A DNA stretch of 14,445 nt from NCBI GenBank assembly GCA_002361175.1, contig DESG01000028.1:1-14445 (forward strand). Direction: 5' to 3'. Both the position numbers and the translations under genes were made by a program. Under the pieces are notes generated by a model. The model saw only the letters and a list, made by a program, of their open reading frames with translations, was not told the DNA's origin and did no database searches. Positions 1-6,835 of this stretch are shown piece by piece (positions within the stretch are counted from its first letter, which is position 1; each line of letters begins with the position of its first letter). Origin of the DNA: Lachnoclostridium sp. UBA3320 (lineage in GTDB: Bacteria; Bacillota; Clostridia; Lachnospirales; Lachnospiraceae).

Positions 1-1183
1 CGGCTTGCCGTGAAGAGTAGTCAGCTGAATCTCCTTTAGCATTTCCGATGCTATATTCCATTGGGAGCTGTTCAGAAGAAGAAGTAACCTTATAAATATT
101 GGTTTCCATGAATGTTGCATCATTCTTAGATGAGTGCTTATCTACAATCTGTTTGATTGCATCTATTTCGCTTTCATCTTCAATCCTGCATTCAATTTCT
201 GATGGTGCGATACGGGATACCGCAGCTATTGGATAATACAAAGTTAAAGCCATAACGCTTGAAATAGTCAAAGTCGCTGCCGATAACAGTGTGAGCATGA
301 TTAAAGTCTTGGAATTTGAACGCATACGGTATATGAAATTCGGGGAAGTAATTATTTTTATTTCTGTATAAAACTTCCGTTTGTTGTTTTTGCTTGTCTG
401 TACTACGAGAGGAAGAAAGAACGAAATAAAGAGTATTGTTCCCAAAACTATGAGTACAAGTGTCAGCATGGCAATAGGAGAAAAACCAATCGTAAACCAA
501 ATAGATTTAATTCCTCTGAGAATATCCAATGCAAGAACATACCCCAAAATAATGGAGCAGAAGCCAATAATGGCAGGAACAGCATGGAATTTCACCTTTC
601 GTTCAGCACTTTTTTCAAATCTTATTAATCCCATAAGCGATGTCTTGAAAAGAAACCTGCTGTTAGACAGCATCAATACAATCACAATAGCAAAAATAAA
701 GCAGGCTGTTTTTACAATGGCATTGATATTGAAAAATGGTATTTCTGAATTATTGATAGACAAATTCAGTAACTTGGTTATGCCAAAAACAATGCCTTTA
801 TGAAAAACACTACCGAAAAGTATTCCTACTATAAATGCTCCAAAACAAACCAGTAAATTCTCTGTTGTCAGCAATGACAATACTGTGGTTTTTCTATATC
901 CTAATAATGCATAAACACCAAGTTCTTTTGTCCGACGACGTAAAAAGAAACGGTTGGAATATGACATATAAAAAACAACAAAAGCCATTAGGAATACAGA
1001 AATTACGTTGCACATCGTTTCAACCCGTCCATCACCAGATATCTTTTCAAGCATAACCGTATTCATTGAGAATGAAGTAAATGCAAAAAAGACAGTAATT
1101 ACAAATGATACAGAAAGCAGGTAAAGGGCGTAAAATGAAAATTTGTTTTTTAGATTTTTAAGTGCTATTGATAAATTATTCAT
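1..1183 (-). CDS. FtsX-family ABC permease, BceB-like (3' end beyond window)
   Basis: Membrane permease of a peptide-antibiotic (bacitracin/lantibiotic type) export or detoxification ABC transporter; it would pair with the ATPase encoded just upstream. The frame opens at ATG 1183 and stays open to base 1 (394 codons, no stop), so the gene is truncated only by the window edge. A GGGAGG site lies before the ATG, and 14 nt separate it from the ATPase stop, so the two are co-transcribed. Hydrophobic segments are near residues 17-37, 57-76, 105-127, 155-173, 201-222, 230-262 and 293-318. An FtsX-like cytoplasmic motif, RRRTKELGVYALLGYR, is at residues 82-97. After about residue 320 the chain turns polar, consistent with the start of the large extracellular sensor domain of BceB proteins. 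The family call is solid; the substrate is inferred. Confidence 0.85.
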   Translation of the reverse strand, partial: MNNLSIALKNLKNKFSFYALYLLSVSFVITVFFAFTSFSMNTVMLEKISGDGRVETMCNVISVFLMAFVVFYMSYSNRFFLRRRTKELGVYALLGYRKTTVLSLLTTENLLVCFGAFIVGILFGSVFHKGIVFGITKLLNLSINNSEIPFFNINAIVKTACFIFAIVIVLMLSNSRFLFKTSLMGLIRFEKSAERKVKFHAVPAIIGFCSIILGYVLALDILRGIKSIWFTIGFSPIAMLTLVLIVLGTILFISFFLPLVVQTSKNNKRKFYTEIKIITSPNFIYRMRSNSKTLIMLTLLSAATLTISSVMALTLYYPIAAVSRIAPSEIECRIEDESEIDAIKQIVDKHSSKNDATFMETNIYKVTSSSEQLPMEYSIGNAKGDSADYSSRQA

Positions 1184-1197
1184 GAATTCTACCTCCC

Positions 1198-1947
1198 TTA
1201 TCTTTCCGTATCTAATTTGGCTACTTCCTGTGCAATGGCTTCATAGAATGTTCGTCTGTCGGCATCTCGTTTAAGAAGTTCTCGTATAATGCTTCCGTCT
1301 TTAAAAATCAGAATACGGTTAGCAAAACTTGCAGCGTATGCATCATGTGTGACCATTAGTATAGTGGTATGCAATTCCTCATTTGCTTCTTTTAAAGTTT
1401 TTAACAACTTGGTAGCAGAGTTTGAGTCCAATGCTCCTGTCGGCTCGTCAGCAAACAAGATATTTGGCCGTTTTACAATGGCTCTTGCAGCCGATGCCCG
1501 TTGTCTCTGCCCACCAGACAGCTCATTTGGATATTTGTCTAATTGAGATGCAATGCCAAATCGCTCTGCTAAACTTTGCACCATTTTTTCGATTTTTTCA
1601 GGAGAAAGTTTTTGCAAAGTGAGTGGGACAGAGATGTTTTCTCGAATGGTAAGGCTGTCAAGTAAAAAGTATTCTTGAAAAATAAATCCAAGATTATCCC
1701 TGCGGAAATCTGCTGCACCTGTGTCACTCAGTTGTTTTAAATTAACACCATTGATTACAATGCTGCCACTTGTAGGGGTATCAATAGTGGAAAGAACATT
1801 AAGCAATGTAGTCTTTCCAGAGCCAGAAGCACCCATAATAGCGATAAATTCACTTTCTGCCACATTAAAGGATACTTTATTCAGGCTTGGACGCTGCCCT
1901 TTGGCATAAATTTTTGTTATCTCATTTGCTTTTAATAATGTTTCCAT
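1198..1947 (-). CDS. ABC transporter ATP-binding protein, BceA/MacB-like
   Basis: Nucleotide-binding subunit that powers the adjacent FtsX-type permease. All catalytic motifs are present: Walker A GASGSGKT (39-46), Q-loop Q91, signature LSGGQ (143-147), Walker B ILFADE (163-168), D-loop ALDS (172-175) and switch histidine H201. The 249-aa length is normal for BceA-type ATPases, and the short C-terminal tail after the H-loop region fits them. The ATG at 1947 has an AGGAG site about 8 nt upstream. In B. subtilis such pairs are controlled by a BceRS-type two-component system; no such genes lie upstream here, since the next gene is the divergent ileS. They could lie left of base 1. Substrate (bacitracin or lantibiotic-like peptide) is inferred from family only. 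Confidence 0.9.
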   Translation of the reverse strand: METLLKANEITKIYAKGQRPSLNKVSFNVAESEFIAIMGASGSGKTTLLNVLSTIDTPTSGSIVINGVNLKQLSDTGAADFRRDNLGFIFQEYFLLDSLTIRENISVPLTLQKLSPEKIEKMVQSLAERFGIASQLDKYPNELSGGQRQRASAARAIVKRPNILFADEPTGALDSNSATKLLKTLKEANEELHTTILMVTHDAYAASFANRILIFKDGSIIRELLKRDADRRTFYEAIAQEVAKLDTER

Positions 1948-1971
1948 ATTTTAATCTCCTTTTTATACCTA

Positions 1972-1989
1972 CATAGTTAATAAGCTATG
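1972..1989. repeat. Short inverted repeat upstream of the ABC operon
   Basis: CATAG and CTATG form perfect 5-bp arms separated by 8 bp, lying in the 5' region of the ATPase gene, between its probable promoter and its ribosome site. It could be an operator or a leader hairpin. The arms are short enough to be chance. Confidence 0.3.
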
Positions 1990-2023
1990 GTTTCATTGTA
2001 CTTTTTCTGGTTAGAAAGCGAAT

Positions 2024-2049
2024 GAGTAAATCAAGCAATATTTTTACTC
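2024..2049. repeat. Inverted repeat abutting the ileS -35 box
   Basis: GAGTAAA (2024-2030) and TTTACTC (2043-2049) are perfect 7-bp arms around a 12-nt centre. The right arm ends exactly where TTGACA begins. On the minus strand a weak promoter candidate for the ABC operon (TTGCTT, 17 bp, TCTAAC) overlaps it. This placement suits an operator shared by two divergent promoters, but no regulator is known. Confidence 0.35.
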
Positions 2050-2078
2050 TTGACAAAGCATCTAAAGAATAATAGAAT
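2050..2078 (+). promoter_or_regulatory. sigma-A promoter of ileS
   Basis: Consensus -35 TTGACA (2050-2055), 17-bp spacer and -10 TAGAAT (2073-2078). This predicts a start of transcription near 2085 and an untranslated leader of about 125 nt before ileS. Confidence 0.85.
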
Positions 2079-2137
2079 AAGTTCAATCTGGATGCAGTTT
2101 TATATTCTGATATTCACGTACAGCAGAATAGGTGGTT

Positions 2138-2173
2138 ATGAATGTTACGGCTTTTATCCTGTTTGTGGGGTGA
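2138..2173 (+). other. Possible 11-codon leader peptide ORF
   Basis: ATG at 2138 runs for 11 codons (MNVTAFILFVG) to TGA at 2171-2173, preceded by AGGTGG 2 nt upstream of the ATG. It overlaps the left arm of the ileS leader terminator and has a single Ile codon (ATC 2156-2158) inside it. The ribosome site is too close to be convincing, so this is only an alternative explanation for the attenuator. Confidence 0.2.
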
Positions 2174-2190
2174 AGCCGTTTTATTATTTT
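2147..2190 (+). terminator. Intrinsic terminator in the ileS leader
   Basis: ACGGCTT (2147-2153) pairs perfectly with AAGCCGT (2173-2179), with extra pairing TCC/GGG inside, and is followed by the T-rich run TTTTATTATTTT (2179-2190). It ends 20 nt before the ileS ATG, so it must be bypassed for expression: an attenuator position. Confidence 0.75.
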
Positions 2191-2210
2191 AATGAAAGGA
2201 AATTACAAGT

Positions 2211-5200
2211 ATGTATCAGAAAGTTTCTAGTGATTTAGATTTTGTTACGCGCGAGAAAAATATTGGCAAGTTCTGGCGTAATCAACAGATATTTGAAAAG
2301 TCAATGAAAGCAAGAGAAGGCAATCCTGTGTATACATTTTATGATGGACCTCCAACTGCTAATGGAAAGCCTCATATTGGTCATGTTCTAACACGTGTTA
2401 TCAAGGATATGATACCACGTTATAAAACTATGAAAGGTTATATGGTTCCACGCAAGGCTGGCTGGGATACTCATGGGCTTCCTGTAGAACTTGAGGTTGA
2501 AAAACTTTTAGGGCTTAATGGCAAGGAACAGATAGAAGAGTATGGAATGGAGCCTTTTATTAAAAAATGTAAAGAATCTGTATGGAAATACAAAGAAATG
2601 TGGGAGGATTTTTCAGGCACTGTAGGCTTTTGGGCTGATATGGATAATCCATATGTAACTTATAATGATGATTTTATTGAATCTGAGTGGTGGGCTTTAA
2701 AGGAAATTTGGAATAAGAAGCTTTTATATAAAGGATTTAAAATTGTGCCATACTGTCCACGTTGTGGAACACCGCTTTCATCACAAGAAGTAGCACAAGG
2801 TTATAAGCTTGTTAAGGAACGCTCTGCAATAGTGCGTTTTAAGATTGTAGGAGAAGATGCATATTTTTTGGCATGGACAACAACACCTTGGACACTGCCA
2901 TCTAATGTTGCACTCTGTGTAAACCCAGACCAGACATATTGCAAAGTTAAGGCAGCAGATGGCTACACATACTATATGGCACAGGATTTGCTTGATAATG
3001 TTCTTGGCACTCTAACTTATGAAATTTTAGAAAAATACACTGGTAAGGAACTTGAATATAAAGAATATGAGCCACTGTATGAATGTGCTGCAAAAGTCGC
3101 TAAAAAGCAACATAGTAAAGGATTCTTTGTGACATGTGATTCATATGTTACAATGACAGATGGTACAGGAATAGTGCATATTGCACCAGCATTTGGTGAA
3201 GACGATGCCAATGTAGGACGTAAATATAAACTGCCATTTGTACAGTTTGTAGACGAAAAAGGCGAAATGACAAAAGAAACACCATTTGAGGGCTTGTTTG
3301 TAAAGAAAGCTGACCTTGAAGTGCTTAAAGACCTTGACAAGCGTGGACAACTTTTTGCTGCTCCTAAGTTTGAGCATGATTATCCACACTGTTGGAGATG
3401 CGACACTCCGCTTATTTACTATGCACGTGAATCATGGTTTATAAAAATGACAGAAGTTAAGGATGACCTTGTACGCAACAATAACACAGTAAATTGGATT
3501 CCAGCATCTATTGGCACAGGGCGTTTTGGCAACTGGCTTGAAAATATACAGGATTGGGGTATTTCACGTAATCGCTACTGGGGTACACCTCTAAATATAT
3601 GGGAATGCGAAAGCTGTGGACATCAAGAAGCTATAGGAAGTCGTGAGGAGCTTGCTAATCGCAGTGGCAATCCTTGTGATTCAAAGATAGAACTTCACCG
3701 TCCATATATAGATGAAGTTACATTTAAGTGTCCAGACTGTGGTGGTGTTATGAAACGTGTACCAGAAGTTATTGACTGTTGGTTTGATTCAGGAGCTATG
3801 CCTTTTGCACAACACCACTATCCATTTGAAAATAAAGAAATATTTGAACAGCAGTTTCCTGCACAGTTTATTTCAGAGGCAGTAGACCAGACAAGAGGAT
3901 GGTTTTATTCACTTATGGCAGAGTCAACTCTTTTATTTAACAAAGCACCTTATGAAAATGTTATAGTGCTAGGTCATGTGCAGGATGAAAATGGTCAGAA
4001 GATGAGTAAATCAAAAGGCAATGCTGTTGACCCATTTGAAGCACTTGAAACTTATGGTGCAGATGCAATTCGCTGGTATTTTTATGTAAATAGTGCTCCA
4101 TGGCTGCCAAACCGCTTCCATGGCAAAGCAGTACAGGAAGGACAGCGCAAGTTTATGGGTACACTTTGGAACACATACGCTTTCTTCGTGCTTTACGCCA
4201 ACATAGATGAATTTGATGCTACAAAATATACACTGGATTATGACAAGCTTTCTGTTATGGATAAATGGCTGCTTTCACGCCTTAACAGCACGGTAAAGGA
4301 AGCAGATGAAAACCTTGATGCATATCGTATACCTGAAACTGCAAAGGCACTGCAGGGATTTGTAGATGAGATGAGCAACTGGTATGTAAGACGCTGCCGT
4401 GAACGTTTCTGGGCAAAGGGGATGGAACAAGATAAAATTAATGCTTATATGACACTTTATACTGCACTTGTGACAATTTCAAAGGCAGCAGCACCTATGA
4501 TTCCGTTTATGACAGAGGAAATATACAGAAATCTTGTGTGTTCAGTTAATGACAGTGCACCAGAAAGCGTACACCTTTGCGATTTCCCAAAAGTCGATGA
4601 AGCTGTTATTGATAAAAAACTTGAAGATGATATGGAAACAGTGCTTGATACAGTTGTTATAGGACGTGCATGCAGGAATACAGCAAATATAAAAAATCGT
4701 CAGCCAATTAGCAAAATGTTTATAAAAGCAGATATAAGTCTTTCAGAGTTTTATCTTGATATTATCAAAGACGAACTAAATGTTAAAGAGGCAATATTTA
4801 CAGACGATGTAAGCACACTTACAACATACAGCTTTAAACCACAGCTTAAAACGCTTGGTCGTAGATTTGGCAAGAATATTAATCTAGTAAAAGAAATACT
4901 TGCAAATCTTGATGGACAAAAAGCTATGGCAGAGATAAATAACAATGGTACACTTGTAATTACTGTAGATGGCAAAGAGGAAGTGCTTGAAAAAGATGAC
5001 CTTCTTATTGAATCAGCACAGATGGAAGGATTTATTTCTGGAGAAGACCATGGCATCACAGTAGTGCTTGATACAAATCTTACACCAGAACTTATTGAAG
5101 AAGGATTTGTACGTGAAATTATAAGTAAAGTACAAACCATGCGCAAAGACGCAGGATTTGAAGTTATGGACCATATACGTGTAGGTGTACGGGATAATGA

Positions 5201-5348
5201 CAAGATAATAGAAGTTATTAAAAATAATGAAGATAGCATTAAATCAGAAGTTCTTGCCAACGAAACTGTGTATGGCATGGTAACAGGATTTACAAAAGAA
5301 TGGAATATCAATGGTGAGAAAGTAACATTTGGAGTTGAAAAACTGTAA
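2211..5348 (+). CDS. ileS: Isoleucine--tRNA ligase, long (type 2) form
   Basis: Class I aminoacyl-tRNA synthetase that activates isoleucine with ATP, charges tRNA-Ile in the cytoplasm, and edits misactivated valine. Visible motifs: FYDGPPTANGKPHIGH with HIGH at 55-58; editing (CP1) segments WTTTPWTLPSN (222-232) and GTGIVHIAPAFGEDD (318-332); KMSKS at 597-601; anticodon-binding region from about 690. Four CxxC knuckles are present (CPRC 182, CWRC 394, CESC 466, CPDC 507), while no cysteine cluster closes the C terminus. At 1045 aa with no C-terminal zinc finger it matches the eukaryote-like type 2 IleRS of clostridia, a class often poorly inhibited by mupirocin. ATG 2211 follows GAAAGGA at 10 nt. 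Expression is probably controlled by the leader attenuator. Leucine codons are often CTT. Confidence 0.97.
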   Translation: MYQKVSSDLDFVTREKNIGKFWRNQQIFEKSMKAREGNPVYTFYDGPPTANGKPHIGHVLTRVIKDMIPRYKTMKGYMVPRKAGWDTHGLPVELEVEKLLGLNGKEQIEEYGMEPFIKKCKESVWKYKEMWEDFSGTVGFWADMDNPYVTYNDDFIESEWWALKEIWNKKLLYKGFKIVPYCPRCGTPLSSQEVAQGYKLVKERSAIVRFKIVGEDAYFLAWTTTPWTLPSNVALCVNPDQTYCKVKAADGYTYYMAQDLLDNVLGTLTYEILEKYTGKELEYKEYEPLYECAAKVAKKQHSKGFFVTCDSYVTMTDGTGIVHIAPAFGEDDANVGRKYKLPFVQFVDEKGEMTKETPFEGLFVKKADLEVLKDLDKRGQLFAAPKFEHDYPHCWRCDTPLIYYARESWFIKMTEVKDDLVRNNNTVNWIPASIGTGRFGNWLENIQDWGISRNRYWGTPLNIWECESCGHQEAIGSREELANRSGNPCDSKIELHRPYIDEVTFKCPDCGGVMKRVPEVIDCWFDSGAMPFAQHHYPFENKEIFEQQFPAQFISEAVDQTRGWFYSLMAESTLLFNKAPYENVIVLGHVQDENGQKMSKSKGNAVDPFEALETYGADAIRWYFYVNSAPWLPNRFHGKAVQEGQRKFMGTLWNTYAFFVLYANIDEFDATKYTLDYDKLSVMDKWLLSRLNSTVKEADENLDAYRIPETAKALQGFVDEMSNWYVRRCRERFWAKGMEQDKINAYMTLYTALVTISKAAAPMIPFMTEEIYRNLVCSVNDSAPESVHLCDFPKVDEAVIDKKLEDDMETVLDTVVIGRACRNTANIKNRQPISKMFIKADISLSEFYLDIIKDELNVKEAIFTDDVSTLTTYSFKPQLKTLGRRFGKNINLVKEILANLDGQKAMAEINNNGTLVITVDGKEEVLEKDDLLIESAQMEGFISGEDHGITVVLDTNLTPELIEEGFVREIISKVQTMRKDAGFEVMDHIRVGVRDNDKIIEVIKNNEDSIKSEVLANETVYGMVTGFTKEWNINGEKVTFGVEKL

Positions 5349-5351
5349 AGT

Positions 5352-5379
5352 AAAAAAAGCTGCTTATCTATAAGCAGCT
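5352..5379 (-). terminator. Terminator of the murC-dnaD-dnaI-prs operon
   Basis: Perfect 10-bp arms AGCTGCTTAT (5358-5367) and ATAAGCAGCT (5370-5379) are bordered by a run of seven A on the plus strand (5352-5358). Read on the minus strand this is a strong stem followed by U7. It begins about 270 nt after the prs stop. On the plus strand no T-run follows, so it would not serve ileS well. Confidence 0.75.
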
Positions 5380-5382
5380 CCA

Positions 5383-5411
5383 AGTGTTATTATGTATTTA
5401 AAACTAACACT
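5383..5411. repeat. Inverted repeat AGTGTTA / TAACACT
   Basis: Perfect 7-bp arms at 5383-5389 and 5405-5411 with a 15-nt AT-rich loop, no flanking T-run on either strand. Possibly an RNA 3'-end stabilising stem; function unknown. Confidence 0.4.
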
Positions 5412-5432
5412 GGGAAAAAAAGAAAGGAGTTG

Positions 5433-5460
5433 CACCACAGCAGAGGGAGCTACTGTGGTG
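5433..5460. repeat. GC-rich hairpin CACCACAG / CTGTGGTG
   Basis: Perfect 8-bp arms (5433-5440 and 5453-5460) enclose a 12-nt loop, CAGAGGGAGCTA. It is more GC-rich than its surroundings. On the plus strand an AAAGGAG motif precedes the stem and GGGAG sits in the loop, as in RNAs with exposed purine motifs. No terminator T-run follows directly. Confidence 0.45.
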
Positions 5461-5648
5461 TCAAATGAAAAAAATGAAAAAGAATCTATTTCAAACATTA
5501 GTCAATCAGCTATTCTTTAAACATGAATACATTATATAATGTAAATGTGTTCGTATTTTGTCCTAAATATGAACGAATTATTAACTTGTATAATTAAGTG
5601 TAAATAAACAATTAATTGTTACTATACATAATTTAAAGTGGCCATAGA

Positions 5649-6821
5649 TTACAGTTTTCCATACTTTTTTAGTATGTTGTGTATGCGCTCTGCTGGGTTT
5701 AAAAGGTCACTTATTGACTGGTCGTGGTTCAGTGTGTCAATAAGCAATGCTACATATTTGCTCATATCTACATCAATATAATAATCACGTGAAAGGATTT
5801 CTTCTGGCTGGTATACAAGATTTGTTGTAAGTACACGATCAATTAGACCTTTTTCGTATGCTTCATCGAACTTGTCCATTCCACTTGTAAAGAGTCCAAA
5901 TGTTGCAGCAATAAATATGCGGTTTGCCTTGCGGCGTTTGAGTTCTGTTGCAACATCAAGCATACTTTCACCAGATGATATCATATCATCAATAATTATA
6001 ACATCTTTTCCTTCAAGGTTTGAACCTAAAAATTCATGTGCGATAATAGGGTTGCGTCCATCTACAATTTTGCTATAGTCACGGCGTTTATAAAACATAC
6101 CTATATCAATTCCAAGGACATTGGCATAATAGACTGCACGTCCCATTGCGCCCTCATCAGGGCTTATAACCATAAGATGTTCTGTATCAATCTGAAGGTC
6201 AGGTATATTTTTTAACAAAGCTTTGATAAATTGATATGTTGGCTGTACTGTTTCAAAACTTTTAAGAGGAATTGCATTTTGTACTCTTGGGTCATGCGCA
6301 TCAAATGTAATAATGCTTTCTACGCCCATCTGTGTAAGTTCTTGCAGTGCAAGAGCACAGTCAAGTGATTCTCGCGTACTTCTGCGGTGTTGACGACTTT
6401 CATAAAGAAATGGCATAATAACAGTAATTCGTCTTGCTTTACCTCCTACAGCAGCGATAATGCGTTTAAGGTCTTGATAGTGGTCATCAGGTGACATATG
6501 GTTAGTGTGCCCGCACACAGTGTATGTAAGACTATAATTGCACACATCTACAAGCAGGTATAAATCCTCACCTCTTACAGATTCTCGTATAAGCCCTTTA
6601 GCTTCACCTGAGCCAAAGCGTGGGCAGGCACAGTCAATCATAAACGAATCTCTGTTGTAGCCTGCAAATGTTGACGCAGCAGCGTGTTGTTTAGCTCTTT
6701 TAGCTCTCCAGCTGACAATATAGTTATTGACTTTTTCCCCCATGCTGCGGCTGCTTTCAAGCGCTAGGATTCCAAGTGTTCCGTATGGTATTGTTTCAGC
6801 AAGTTTGTCATGTCGTTTCAT
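5649..6821 (-). CDS. prs: Long, divergent ribose-phosphate pyrophosphokinase (PRPP synthetase)
   Basis: Predicted to make PRPP from ribose-5-phosphate and ATP for nucleotide, His and Trp synthesis. With the start chosen it has 390 aa, against about 315 for standard class I enzymes; the extra length is an N-terminal extension of roughly 60-70 residues. Family landmarks: ATP-binding RQHRR (143-147; RQDRK in standard enzymes), metal site DAH (174-176), SPDEGAMGRA (220-229) and PRPP loop IIDDMISSGES (276-286; standard loops read DDxxDTGGT-like). Start: an ATG at 6836 overlaps the upstream stop as TAATG, but GGAGG (6830-6834) sits 8 nt before ATG 6821 (MKRHDK), so that start is preferred. Last gene of the murC operon. 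The altered loops leave open a modified activity or a regulatory paralogue. Confidence 0.85.
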   Translation of the reverse strand: MKRHDKLAETIPYGTLGILALESSRSMGEKVNNYIVSWRAKRAKQHAAASTFAGYNRDSFMIDCACPRFGSGEAKGLIRESVRGEDLYLLVDVCNYSLTYTVCGHTNHMSPDDHYQDLKRIIAAVGGKARRITVIMPFLYESRQHRRSTRESLDCALALQELTQMGVESIITFDAHDPRVQNAIPLKSFETVQPTYQFIKALLKNIPDLQIDTEHLMVISPDEGAMGRAVYYANVLGIDIGMFYKRRDYSKIVDGRNPIIAHEFLGSNLEGKDVIIIDDMISSGESMLDVATELKRRKANRIFIAATFGLFTSGMDKFDEAYEKGLIDRVLTTNLVYQPEEILSRDYYIDVDMSKYVALLIDTLNHDQSISDLLNPAERIHNILKKYGKL

Positions 6822-6835
6822 AATAGTATCCTCCA

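Larger units (their letters stand above)
2085..2190 (+). promoter_or_regulatory. ileS attenuator leader, T-box-like in miniature
   Basis: Three mutually exclusive foldings are visible. P1: TATTCTG (2103-2109) pairs with CAGAATA (2124-2130), and its 14-nt loop contains ATA and ATT isoleucine triplets. Antiterminator: GAATAGG (2126-2132) pairs with CCTGTTT (2158-2164, two G-U pairs), and ATGAA (2138-2142) pairs with TTTAT (2153-2157). This leaves a one-sided bulge TGGTT (2133-2137), whose UGGU complements a tRNA ACCA end as in T-box antiterminators. Terminator: 2147-2153 with 2173-2179. Canonical T-boxes have a long stem I and an AGGGUGGNACCGCG motif, neither of which is present. The attenuator fold is well supported by pairing; sensing of tRNA-Ile is inference. 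Confidence 0.5.
5349..5648. other. Hairpin-rich convergent intergenic region
   Basis: 300 bp between the 3' ends of ileS and prs with no convincing gene. It holds a minus-strand terminator, two further perfect hairpins (5383-5411 and 5433-5460), and two perfect AT palindromes, TACATTATATAATGTA (5528-5543) and AACAATTAATTGTT (5607-5620). A 24-codon plus-strand ORF at 5465-5539, starting MKKMKKNLFQ, lacks a well-spaced ribosome site and is not called. Confidence 0.7.

Noticed and set aside
192..803. Open frames at 192-500 (minus) and 381-803 (plus)
   Set aside because: They lie inside the permease frame, which is open from 1183 to base 1 and has clear FtsX-family sequence. The others have no family features or ribosome sites. 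The permease is not frameshifted.
2050..2238. 62-codon plus-strand frame, with an internal ATG at 2092 giving several Ile codons (MQFYILIF...), as a leader peptide
   Set aside because: The frame starts at the -35 box, its internal ATG has no ribosome site and lies about 7 nt from the predicted transcript start, and the frame runs into ileS without a stop at the attenuator.
4751..5383. 210-codon minus-strand frame opposite the ileS 3' end
   Set aside because: Serine/isoleucine-rich shadow of the ileS coding frame with no recognisable domain.
5465..5539. 24-codon ORF (MKKMKKNLFQ...) as a small peptide or autoinducer gene
   Set aside because: No ribosome site at proper distance (nearest GGGAG is about 18 nt away and in a hairpin loop), no cysteine or signal-like features.
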